Shown here one piece after another: positions 1 through 6,406 of a DNA stretch of 8,314 nt. The stretch covers positions 49,887-58,200 of the forward strand of contig DEQC01000009.1 in the NCBI GenBank assembly GCA_002359055.1, given 5' to 3'. A program made the translations under genes and the position numbers. Positions within the stretch are counted from its first letter, which is position 1. Every line of letters begins with the position of its first letter. The stretch is from Flavobacteriales bacterium UBA3376 (GTDB taxonomy: Bacteria; Bacteroidota; Bacteroidia; Flavobacteriales; Weeksellaceae). Under the pieces are notes generated by a model. The model did no database searches, was not told the origin of the DNA, and saw nothing but the letters and a program-made list of their open reading frames with translations.

Positions 1-29
1 GCGTGGGGGTTCGACTCCCTTCATCCGCA
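1..29 (+). tRNA. 3' end of a tRNA, probably tRNA-Leu (5' part outside the window)
   Basis: Only the T arm and the acceptor 3' strand are inside the window. GGGGG (5-9), the T loop TTCGACT (10-16) and CCCTT (17-21) form the T stem, with two G-U pairs. CATCCGC (22-28) is the 3' half of the acceptor stem and A29 is the discriminator base. The next bases are CAA, so CCA is not encoded and must be added after transcription, as is common in Bacteroidota. The GCGT just before the T stem looks like the end of a long variable arm, and an A discriminator with that arm points to Leu rather than Ser. The anticodon is not visible, so the identity is an inference. Confidence 0.75.
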
Positions 30-30
30 C

Positions 31-61
31 AAAGACTTAAAAGGGATTTTAAGTCTTTTTT
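31..61 (+). terminator. Rho-independent terminator of the tRNA
   Basis: A perfect 12-bp stem, AAAGACTTAAAA (31-42) with TTTTAAGTCTTT (47-58), encloses a GGGA loop and runs directly into T residues (59-61). It starts two bases after the tRNA discriminator base, so it ends the tRNA transcript. Because the stem begins with AAA it could also work weakly on the opposite strand. Confidence 0.85.
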
Positions 62-121
62 GTTTCCAAACTTTTGGCAAGTTCAATATTCATCAGATTT
101 ACCGAGCTTTAGGTAATTGAA

Positions 122-166
122 AACAAGTAAATTTCAATCCCAAAAAATCTACCATTTACACTTGTT
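122..166. repeat. Imperfect inverted repeat upstream of the receptor promoter
   Basis: AACAAGTAAAT (122-132) is the reverse complement of ATTTACACTTGTT (154-166) except for two extra bases (AC) in the right arm, with a 21-base spacer. It lies in the 194-bp intergenic stretch before the TonB receptor, upstream of the predicted promoter. It could be an operator or chance in AT-rich DNA. No gene is seen in this stretch. Confidence 0.3.
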
Positions 167-171
167 ATCTA

Positions 172-185
172 TTGATTTAAATCAC
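172..185. promoter_or_regulatory. FNR/Crp-like palindrome upstream of the TonB receptor
   Basis: TTGATTTAAATCAC contains the perfect 12-base palindrome TGATTTAAATCA (173-184). It matches the classic FNR consensus TTGATnnnnATCAA at nine of ten defined positions. Its centre is about 62-65 bases upstream of the transcription start inferred from the promoter at 204-236, a usual activator position for Crp/Fnr proteins. This is a pattern match only; AT-rich DNA yields such palindromes by chance. Confidence 0.35.
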
Positions 186-203
186 TTTAATAAAATTCAA
201 TTA

Positions 204-236
204 TTTGGAACAAATCTAAATGATTAACTAACTTTG
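204..236 (+). promoter_or_regulatory. Bacteroidota-type promoter for the TonB receptor operon
   Basis: A -33 element TTTG (204-207) and a -7 element TAACTTTG (229-236, consensus TAnnTTTG) are separated by 21 bases, within the range seen for the primary sigma factor of Bacteroidota. Transcription would start near 240-243, giving a leader of only about 13-16 bases before the ATG at 256. Confidence 0.65.
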
Positions 237-255
237 TCCCCAAATTATTCAAATA

Positions 256-2430
256 ATGATGAAACTTAAATGGATTACCATTTTTGGGCTATTATTTTCA
301 TCTTTTGTATGGTCACAGGAGGATACAGATGAATACAACGGAGATGATGAAATAATCAGTTTACCCGATGCTGTTATCACAGGGCAATATTCGGCTCAGT
401 CAGTTGACAAATCGCTTTATCAAGTAGAAGTCATCACAGCTGAAGACATAAAAAATCAAGCAGGAAATACGATAGCTGATGTTTTGAATCAGAATTTGAA
501 CATGTTGATCATTCCAAGTCAAGGTAGTGGAGATTCTCAAATCGAAATGATGGGTTTGGGTGGTGGATATGTAAAGGTTTTGATCGACAATATTCCACTG
601 GTATCTGATTCTGGATTTGGAAACAATATTGATTTGACCAAAATCAATTTGGACAATGTAGAAAAAATTGAAATCGTCAAAGGATCGATGGGTGTTGATT
701 ATGGAAGTAACGCACTCGCGGGTATCATCAATATTATCACTAAAAAAACTACTTCTTCGGACTGGAGATTTAACTTTATGGTTCAAGAAGAAACTGTAGG
801 AGACGAATATGACTGGTACGAACAAGGTGGATTGTCCAAAGGAAAAGGAAGACATATTCAAGCTTTGGAAATTGGTAAAAGAATTACAGACAATTTACAT
901 TTCAACATTGGTTTGAATAGAAATGACTTCAAAGGACATTGGGGTGAGAAAAAAGGAAGAAAATACTTTGGTCAAGATGGAAAACGCGGTTATGAGTGGT
1001 TGCCAAAAGAACAATGGAATTCTCATGCAGTTCTAAATTATCGAACGAGTAATTTTTCAGCTTTTTATCGATTGACTTATTTGAATGAAGACATTAATTT
1101 TTACAATGAAATTGTCAACCAACAAATTTCTCCCAATGGTGATAGAACTTTCATTGCAGCTGATAGAAATTATAAAACCGAACGTTGGGCACATCATTTA
1201 AATATCAATGCTAAATTATTCAATAAAGTACGTTACAACGGAGATTTCTCATATCAAACCCAGGAACGAAATTTCCAAGACTATTTGTACGATATTCCTC
1301 GAAGAGGAAACATCTCGAAAGATCCTAAAAACAAATTCTTATCAACCAAATCCATATATTCGAGAGGAACTTTTAGTAACTTTTTAGATTCAAAAAGCGT
1401 AGATTTTCAAATAGGTTATGAATTTGATACAAACAAAGGTTTTGCCAATGCTTTTTCAGATGTAATAACACTTCCTGAAAACATTGAAAAAACTATTAAT
1501 ACTTACGCTGCATTTGCTTCGACTGAAATTTACACACCTTCTGGAGTATCACTTCGACCGGGTTTTAGGGCAACTTTCAGCAACAAATTCGATACACAAT
1601 ATAGTTTCTCTATGAATCTTAAATATGATTTGACTCATAACTCAAACATTCGAGCATTGTTTGGAACAGCCAATCGATATCCAAATTTCACAGAGATGTA
1701 CACGAGTTTAGTGGATAGTAATCATAGTGTTTTAGGTGACGAAAATTTAGTTCCAGAGAGTGGATTTTCTTCTTCAATTCAGTGGAACAAAAGGTATAAC
1801 TTAGGCGATGTTCGAATGGAGAATAACTTCAGTACTATTTATTTAAATGTAGATGACCGCATTGAATTGATTCGAACTGACCCTCAAGGAGCGAGTTTTA
1901 AGTTTATGAATATCGACAAATTTAAATCTTGGGGTCTAACGACCGAGCATCGACTTTGGTGGAATAATTTCAGTTTAAATTTGGGTGCTTCTTTGTTGGG
2001 CGTTTCTAAAACCATCAATGACCTTGACTTCGATGGTGACTCAGGAATTAGCAATAAATATCGATATACTTTTCAAGGAAATGTTTCGGCTAATTATTCA
2101 ATCAAAAAATGGGGAACTACAATTTCTGCCTATTATAAATACAATGGAAAAACTTCTGAATATGTAACAGATGCAAACAATATTTCAACTACAGAATCAA
2201 TTTATCGTTTGGTGGAGAGAGATGGATTCCATGTTTTGGACGCATCTATCAGAAAAGGATTCTATAATGATAGATTTGAAGTTACTTTTGGGGCGAGAAA
2301 TATTTTCAATATCAACTCTGTGAAAGACAATTCTCTCAACCAAGGCCATGGAGACACAGGAGAAGGTTTATTACCATTATTTTATGGTCGCTCTTATTTC
2401 TTAAAGTTGAATTACAATTTAGAATTTTAA
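256..2430 (+). CDS. TonB-dependent outer-membrane receptor, probably heme uptake (HmuR-like)
   Basis: This 724-residue protein should form a gated beta-barrel in the outer membrane that imports a ligand using TonB-ExbBD energy. A signal peptide (about 1-20, ending FVWS before QEDTD) is followed by an acidic linker, a possible TonB box near ISLPDAVITG (34-43) and a plug domain (about 50-163) ending in the typical GSMGVDYGSNALAGIINIITKK-like region. The barrel ends in NYNLEF, an aromatic C-terminal insertion signal. Heme receptors carry FRAP and NPDL boxes with a histidine between them; here ANRYPNFTEMY (472-482), His490 and DENLVPE (495-501) take those places. No SusC-type N-terminal domain is present. 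The gene overlaps nothing and is followed after 3 bases by an HmuY-type lipoprotein, which supports heme as ligand. ATG at 256 is immediately followed by another ATG at 259, either of which could be the start. Another ligand such as a siderophore or cobalamin is possible. Confidence 0.85.
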   Translation: MMKLKWITIFGLLFSSFVWSQEDTDEYNGDDEIISLPDAVITGQYSAQSVDKSLYQVEVITAEDIKNQAGNTIADVLNQNLNMLIIPSQGSGDSQIEMMGLGGGYVKVLIDNIPLVSDSGFGNNIDLTKINLDNVEKIEIVKGSMGVDYGSNALAGIINIITKKTTSSDWRFNFMVQEETVGDEYDWYEQGGLSKGKGRHIQALEIGKRITDNLHFNIGLNRNDFKGHWGEKKGRKYFGQDGKRGYEWLPKEQWNSHAVLNYRTSNFSAFYRLTYLNEDINFYNEIVNQQISPNGDRTFIAADRNYKTERWAHHLNINAKLFNKVRYNGDFSYQTQERNFQDYLYDIPRRGNISKDPKNKFLSTKSIYSRGTFSNFLDSKSVDFQIGYEFDTNKGFANAFSDVITLPENIEKTINTYAAFASTEIYTPSGVSLRPGFRATFSNKFDTQYSFSMNLKYDLTHNSNIRALFGTANRYPNFTEMYTSLVDSNHSVLGDENLVPESGFSSSIQWNKRYNLGDVRMENNFSTIYLNVDDRIELIRTDPQGASFKFMNIDKFKSWGLTTEHRLWWNNFSLNLGASLLGVSKTINDLDFDGDSGISNKYRYTFQGNVSANYSIKKWGTTISAYYKYNGKTSEYVTDANNISTTESIYRLVERDGFHVLDASIRKGFYNDRFEVTFGARNIFNINSVKDNSLNQGHGDTGEGLLPLFYGRSYFLKLNYNLEF

Positions 2431-2433
2431 ACG

Positions 2434-3525
2434 ATGAAATCAATCAATAAAACAATATTCACACTTTTGACCGGCTTACTTTTGATTAACATTGCTTGCC
2501 TAAAGGAAGATGACGTTATGATAGATATTCCAAGCTTGGACGGAAATATTATGGCTCCTAATTTGGGCGGATCCAATCAAGCCTATCAAGTATGGATAGA
2601 TTTGTCCACTCAAGAAACTCAATCCAATTTGAGAAGTGATTGGGATTTAGGTTTTTATGCGGGTGAAGAATTCCGAGTAATTTTGAATTACTCTTCAATT
2701 ATGGCTGCAGTTCAAATGCCATCAAATGATATAAATGAACTTGATCAGAGCGACTTCCAACCAATCATTAACCAAATTTCACAATCAGCTCCACTACCAC
2801 CTTCATACATTGATAATATTTATGGAGATTATTTTAACGACGGAACTGCAATCGATGAAATAAGTTCAATAGATGAAGAAAACAAAGTTTATTTATTGAA
2901 GTTAGGATACGAACCATTCTATGGAAGTGTAGCTCCCTACACCACCAATCCTACAGGTATCTTTAGAGGATATAGGAAAATTAGAATACTTAGGAATGAT
3001 GATAACTCTTACAAAGTTCAATTCGCAAATTTAAATGAAACTGAATACCAGGAGGTTATTGTTGAAAAAGATCCGAATTATCACTTTACATTTTTTAGCT
3101 TTAAAGATTTAAGTAATCCTATCATACAACCACCTAAAAACGATTGGGATTTATGTTTTACTGTTTTCAATAACGTAATTCCAGAATTAGGTACTTATAT
3201 TTTCTCTGATTTTGTATTGAACAATTCACTTTCAAATGTAATTTCTTATGAAGTAATTGGCGATCCTCTGACGCTCGAAAATCAATACAATAATTTTGAA
3301 GCATCAGATGTAAACCATTCGTTATTCATCGAAAACGACCAAACTGCCATAGGATCAAAATGGAGAGAAACAGTAAGTGGAACAGTTTCAACTCCCAAAA
3401 TTCTCGGCGATAGATTCTATGTCATCAAAGATGCTGAAGAGAGATTGTTTAAGTTGCGATTTATCAGCATGTTGAATGAAAATAACGAAAGAGGTTATCC
3501 AGTATTTATTTACAAAGAATTATAG
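2434..3525 (+). CDS. HmuY-family surface lipoprotein, putative heme-binding partner of the receptor
   Basis: The 363-residue protein begins with a lipoprotein signal peptide ending INIAC, with Cys22 as the lipidated residue. The -3 residue is Asn rather than Leu, so the lipobox is not ideal. The residues after it, LKEDD, fit the Lys-plus-acidic lipoprotein export signal known from Capnocytophaga and Flavobacterium, implying display on the cell surface. HmuY-like features are SDWDLGFYAGEEFRV (68-82), a second NDWDLCFTVF (236-245), and a C-terminal block with IGSKWRE (306-312), DRFYVIKDAEERLFKLRF (326-343) and GYPVFIYKEL. The protein is clearly longer than the roughly 216-residue HmuY of Porphyromonas. 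It has only two histidines, His217 and His295; HmuY of P. gingivalis binds heme through two histidines, but whether these correspond is not known. It starts 3 bases after the receptor stop and is surely cotranscribed. No terminator is visible after it. The heme role is inferred from family and context. Confidence 0.75.
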   Translation: MKSINKTIFTLLTGLLLINIACLKEDDVMIDIPSLDGNIMAPNLGGSNQAYQVWIDLSTQETQSNLRSDWDLGFYAGEEFRVILNYSSIMAAVQMPSNDINELDQSDFQPIINQISQSAPLPPSYIDNIYGDYFNDGTAIDEISSIDEENKVYLLKLGYEPFYGSVAPYTTNPTGIFRGYRKIRILRNDDNSYKVQFANLNETEYQEVIVEKDPNYHFTFFSFKDLSNPIIQPPKNDWDLCFTVFNNVIPELGTYIFSDFVLNNSLSNVISYEVIGDPLTLENQYNNFEASDVNHSLFIENDQTAIGSKWRETVSGTVSTPKILGDRFYVIKDAEERLFKLRFISMLNENNERGYPVFIYKEL

Positions 3526-3532
3526 TTGATTT

Positions 3533-3997
3533 TTAGTGGGTGGGAATACTTTTGCTCAACGCCATTATGTATCCCAAATGCAAGGATTCATGTAGATTGT
3601 TGTAGCGAATCGCATCTTCTATTTCGATCAAATTAATTCCAAAACTGGTATCCAAACCTTTGAATTGATTTAAATTTTCTGAAAAATAATCTTTTCTCAG
3701 TCGTTCTTGAGAAATTTGAAGGAGTTCAATCAGTTGTTCTACTTCACTTTGATCAACATCAGGACTTCCAAAGGTTCCTTTTTTAAATCGACTGACCCAA
3801 TCGTTATCCACAAGCATGGGACGGTCTGATAAATAATTGGTCATCAATTGTTGAGTCACTAAGGCGTGAGCTATGTTCCAAAAAATATGATTTTTAAATC
3901 CCATAGGAATGAAAACCAATCTTTGGAGATCATATTGATTCAAAAAATCTATAAAATGTCCACGAATCACCGCTAAATCTTCGAAGTATTTTTCCAT
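3533..3997 (-). CDS. DinB-family (DinB_2) four-helix metal-binding protein
   Basis: This 154-residue soluble protein has the DinB/YfiT-like pattern: a first helix with an Asn/Leu-rich stretch, FKNHIFWNIAHALVTQQ in helix two, and HESLHLGYIMALSK in the last helix. The three spaced histidines His44, His136 and His140 match the metal-binding triad of the family. Members with known function are thiol S-transferases or metal-dependent hydrolases, and most are uncharacterised; no substrate can be assigned here. The start at 3997 lies 20 bases downstream of a TAACTTTG promoter element on this strand. Its stop is only 7 bases from the stop of the convergent HmuY-like gene, with no terminator between them. 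The fold call is fairly sure, the function unknown. Confidence 0.8.
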   Translation of the reverse strand: MEKYFEDLAVIRGHFIDFLNQYDLQRLVFIPMGFKNHIFWNIAHALVTQQLMTNYLSDRPMLVDNDWVSRFKKGTFGSPDVDQSEVEQLIELLQISQERLRKDYFSENLNQFKGLDTSFGINLIEIEDAIRYNNLHESLHLGYIMALSKSIPTH

Positions 3998-4016
3998 AAA
4001 TGTGAATTAATCAGTT

Positions 4017-4024
4017 CAAAGTTA
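4017..4024 (-). promoter_or_regulatory. -7 promoter element for the DinB-family gene
   Basis: On the minus strand this reads TAACTTTG, a full match to the Bacteroidota -7 consensus TAnnTTTG and identical to the element before the TonB receptor. It ends 19 bases before the ATG at 3997. No convincing TTTG -33 element is found at the usual distance, so it is less certain. Confidence 0.45.
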
Positions 4025-4076
4025 ACAAACAATACCTAAGGGTCTTTAATTTATAAGTAAAATCATAATTATTAAC

Positions 4077-4107
4077 TTTCAATAACGCGCAATAATACGT
4101 AATTTTG
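4077..4107 (+). promoter_or_regulatory. Bacteroidota-type promoter for the mrp-nfu operon
   Basis: The -7 element TAATTTTG (4100-4107) matches TAnnTTTG. TTTC (4077-4080), 19 bases upstream, is one mismatch from the -33 TTTG. The start would fall near 4111-4114, giving a leader of about 12-15 bases before ATG 4126. The 128-bp region between the two divergent genes holds this promoter and the dinB one, and nothing else I can recognise. Confidence 0.55.
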
Positions 4108-4125
4108 AGGATTAAATTTAAGTAA

Positions 4126-5235
4126 ATGAGTAGTTTAAAAAATAAAGCAGTTAACCTATTAGAAGAACTGGGTTTAGAGAAATGGATGAAGAACATGCAG
4201 GTAATGGGCAATGAGATCATTTTGGACATGGTATCACATTCTCCAACCATGCATGAAAGAAAGAGATTGGAACAAGCTTTAAAGGCTGCATTTGCGGATC
4301 AATTGCCTGAAGCTAAATTAAAACTCAATATATTGGTTGATGTACCTGAAAAAGAAGTTCCTAATCAATTGAGAGGGAAAGAAATTCCAGGTGTTAAAAA
4401 CATCATTGCAATTGCTTCAGGAAAAGGTGGTGTAGGAAAGTCAACTGTAGCGGCAAATATGGCTATTTCTCTTCAAAAGATGGGATTCAAAGTTGGTTTA
4501 TTGGATGCGGACATTTACGGACCTTCTATGCCAACTATGTTTGATGTTGAAGGTGCACAGCCTTATTCTGTAAAAGTCAATGGAAAATCCATGATGGAGC
4601 CAATTGAAAGTTATGGGGTAAAATTATTATCCATAGGATTTTTTGGAAATATGGACCAAGCGGTAGTTTGGAGAGGACCAATGGCTTCAAAAGCTTTGCA
4701 GCAATTGATTCACGACGCACATTGGGGGGAACTCGATTTCTTACTATTGGACTTACCTCCAGGAACGGGAGACATACATTTATCGATTGTACAACAAGTT
4801 CCCGTCACAGGAGCAGTTATAGTTAGTACACCTCAGCATGTAGCTTTGGCTGACGTTCGCAAGGGAGTTGCTATGTTCCAAATGGATGCGATTCAAGTTC
4901 CTGTTTTGGGCGTTGTTGAAAATATGGCATATTTCACTCCTGCTGAATTGCCTGACAATAAATATTATATTTTTGGACAAGGAGGTGCAAAGGATTTAAC
5001 AGAGAAACTCGATGTTCCATTCTTAGGAGAAATTCCTTTAATCCAAAGCATAAGAGAAGCAGCTGATGTAGGAAGACCGGCAGCTCTTCAAGAAGATACC
5101 CAAGCTTCTAGAATTTATGAAACAATTACACAAAATATGGTCGCAAGTTTAGTAGAACGTAATGAAACAATTCCACCTACAGAAATCGTAAGAATTACTA
5201 CTATGGCTGGTTGTTCTACACCTAAAAAGTTTTAA
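4126..5235 (+). CDS. mrp: Mrp/NBP35 (ApbC-type) P-loop ATPase, Fe-S cluster carrier
   Basis: This 369-residue cytoplasmic ATPase belongs to the Mrp/ApbC/NBP35 family, which assembles or delivers [4Fe-4S] clusters to apoproteins. An N-terminal MIP18/DUF59-like domain (about 5-75) precedes the ATPase. The deviant Walker A motif GKGGVGKST (99-107, signature Lys100, P-loop Lys105), DADIYGPS (127-134) and the switch motif DLPPGTGD (209-216) are all intact. The family's usual CxxC near VENMAYF is replaced by TPAELPDNKYYIFG (271-284), and the whole protein has a single cysteine, Cys363, in the C-terminal tail AGCSTPKKF. Loss of the CxxC is, as far as I recall, usual in Bacteroidota Mrp proteins. An Nfu scaffold follows after 11 bases, supporting an Fe-S role. 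The start at 4126 fits the promoter and the N-terminal domain. Confidence 0.93.
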   Translation: MSSLKNKAVNLLEELGLEKWMKNMQVMGNEIILDMVSHSPTMHERKRLEQALKAAFADQLPEAKLKLNILVDVPEKEVPNQLRGKEIPGVKNIIAIASGKGGVGKSTVAANMAISLQKMGFKVGLLDADIYGPSMPTMFDVEGAQPYSVKVNGKSMMEPIESYGVKLLSIGFFGNMDQAVVWRGPMASKALQQLIHDAHWGELDFLLLDLPPGTGDIHLSIVQQVPVTGAVIVSTPQHVALADVRKGVAMFQMDAIQVPVLGVVENMAYFTPAELPDNKYYIFGQGGAKDLTEKLDVPFLGEIPLIQSIREAADVGRPAALQEDTQASRIYETITQNMVASLVERNETIPPTEIVRITTMAGCSTPKKF

Positions 5236-5246
5236 TCATTTGAATT

Positions 5247-5483
5247 ATGGGAGAATTTGATTTAACAACAAGGGTTCAAAATGCATTAGAGGAGATTCGT
5301 CCTTTTTTGATGAACGATGGTGGTGATATAGAATTAGTTTCTATAGAAGGAGATATAGTAAATGTTCGCCTTTTAGGAACTTGTACCGACTGTACAGTTA
5401 ACCAAATGACGTTGAAATCTGGTGTTGAAATGACAGTTAAAAAACATGCACCCGAAATTAACAAAGTCATCAACCTTATTTGA
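5247..5483 (+). CDS. NifU C-terminal-domain (Nfu) Fe-S scaffold/carrier protein
   Basis: This 78-residue protein is essentially one NifU C-terminal domain. The hallmark FLMNDGGDIELV (20-31) leads to the CxxC motif GTCTDCTVNQMTL with Cys46 and Cys49. Two such subunits together hold one [4Fe-4S] cluster through four cysteines and pass it to target enzymes. It lies 11 bases after mrp, so the two are cotranscribed and likely act in one delivery route. It is shorter than Nfu proteins that carry an extra N-terminal domain, but the minimal form is common. No terminator is seen after the stop; the next gene starts 78 bases on. Confidence 0.92.
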   Translation: MGEFDLTTRVQNALEEIRPFLMNDGGDIELVSIEGDIVNVRLLGTCTDCTVNQMTLKSGVEMTVKKHAPEINKVINLI

Positions 5484-5561
5484 CCCTTATAAATGTTTGA
5501 TGGAAAGAGAATTAGAATCTTGGCAAAGAATTTGAATTTATTGAGTTAAAATCAATTAAAA

Positions 5562-6329
5562 ATGAAAAGATTTATAACCATTTGCTGTTGCATATTTATT
5601 CTTTCGTCCTTCTATTCAAGCAAAAATCTCAACTATCAAGCAGGCGAATATTTGCAATATAGAATTCATTATGGACTTTTGAATGCTGGTTTTGCAAGTC
5701 TTGAAGTCAAAAACTCAAACTATGATGGAAGACCTCATTACCATATCATCGGTAAAGGTTCTTCTTCTGGCGCTGTAAGAGTTTTTTACAAAGTTGATGA
5801 TAGATATGAAACCTTTATCGATTTGGCGACCAACAAACCTTCAAAGTTCGTTAGAGATATAAGTGAAGGTGGTTATACACGTGACCAAACAGTTTTGTTT
5901 GATCACAATAAAAAGACAGCTAAACTTATCGATAGAAAAAAGAATGAAACTTCGATACATCAAATAAGCAACGATGTTCAGGATTTGATTTCAGCATTCT
6001 ATTACCTGAGAAACTATGATACCAGCAATTTAAAAACTGGAGATTTCATAGGAGTGGATATTTTCATGACGGATGAAACCTTTAAATTCAAATTGAAGGT
6101 TTTAGGAAGGGAGCCTATGAAAACTAAATTCGGAACTATCAACACGATAAAAATTCGACCATACGTTCAATCGGGTCGTGTTTTTAAAGCTTCAGAAAGT
6201 GTAACCATGTGGATTACCGACGATAAAAACAACATACCTGTTCAAATCAAAGCAGATTTAGTTGTAGGATCTCTGAAAGCTGATTTACATGATTATAGAA
6301 ACCCTAAATACAAATTAAATTTTAGGTAA
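5562..6329 (+). CDS. Exported DUF3108-family protein of unknown function
   Basis: The 255-residue protein has a signal peptide (about 1-20, MKRFITICCCIFILSSFYSS) with three consecutive cysteines (8-10) in its hydrophobic core but no lipobox, so it is probably cleaved by signal peptidase I and periplasmic. The mature part has the DUF3108 pattern: GEYLQYRIHYGLLNAGFASLEV (28-49), a middle block with VRVFYKVDDRYETFIDL, and a C-terminal beta-rich part with ESVTMWITDDKNNIPVQIKADLVVG. The fold is predicted to be all-beta. No catalytic residues are recognised and no function is known to me. It sits 78 bases after nfu without a clear terminator or promoter between, so it may be read through from the mrp-nfu operon. 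It ends before a strong hairpin. Confidence 0.85.
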   Translation: MKRFITICCCIFILSSFYSSKNLNYQAGEYLQYRIHYGLLNAGFASLEVKNSNYDGRPHYHIIGKGSSSGAVRVFYKVDDRYETFIDLATNKPSKFVRDISEGGYTRDQTVLFDHNKKTAKLIDRKKNETSIHQISNDVQDLISAFYYLRNYDTSNLKTGDFIGVDIFMTDETFKFKLKVLGREPMKTKFGTINTIKIRPYVQSGRVFKASESVTMWITDDKNNIPVQIKADLVVGSLKADLHDYRNPKYKLNFR

Positions 6330-6347
6330 AATAATTCATCACTATAC

Positions 6348-6383
6348 AAAAAGCCTCGTTTAATTTTCTAAACGAGGCTTTTT
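6348..6383. terminator. Bidirectional terminator between convergent genes
   Basis: A 15-bp perfect stem (6348-6362 with 6369-6383) closes on the six-base loop ATTTTC, with GCCTCG/CGAGGC as its GC-rich core. A T tract (6379-6384) follows on the plus strand and an A tract (6348-6352) precedes it, giving U runs on both strands. It lies 18 bases after the DUF3108 gene stop and 23 bases beyond the stop of the minus-strand membrane protein gene, so it can serve both. Confidence 0.9.
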
Positions 6384-6406
6384 TATTATTAAATGAATTT
6401 ATTTTC

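Noticed and set aside
29..32. Possible encoded CCA tail of the tRNA
   Set aside because: The bases after the discriminator are CAA, not CCA, and the terminator stem begins at 31.
99..116. Small inverted repeat TTACC/GGTAA with an 8-base spacer
   Set aside because: Only five pairs, far from the promoter elements; expected by chance.
400..861. Long minus-strand open frame inside the TonB receptor gene
   Set aside because: It is antisense to the conserved plug domain and its translation resembles no protein family.
4011..4250. Minus-strand open frame across the dinB-mrp intergenic region
   Set aside because: It overlaps the start of mrp antisense, covers both promoters and has no protein-like pattern.
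5493..5549. An 18-codon open frame (starting MFDGKRIRIL) between nfu and the DUF3108 gene
   Set aside because: Too short to judge, no promoter or recognised family, and length is within chance expectation for this gap.
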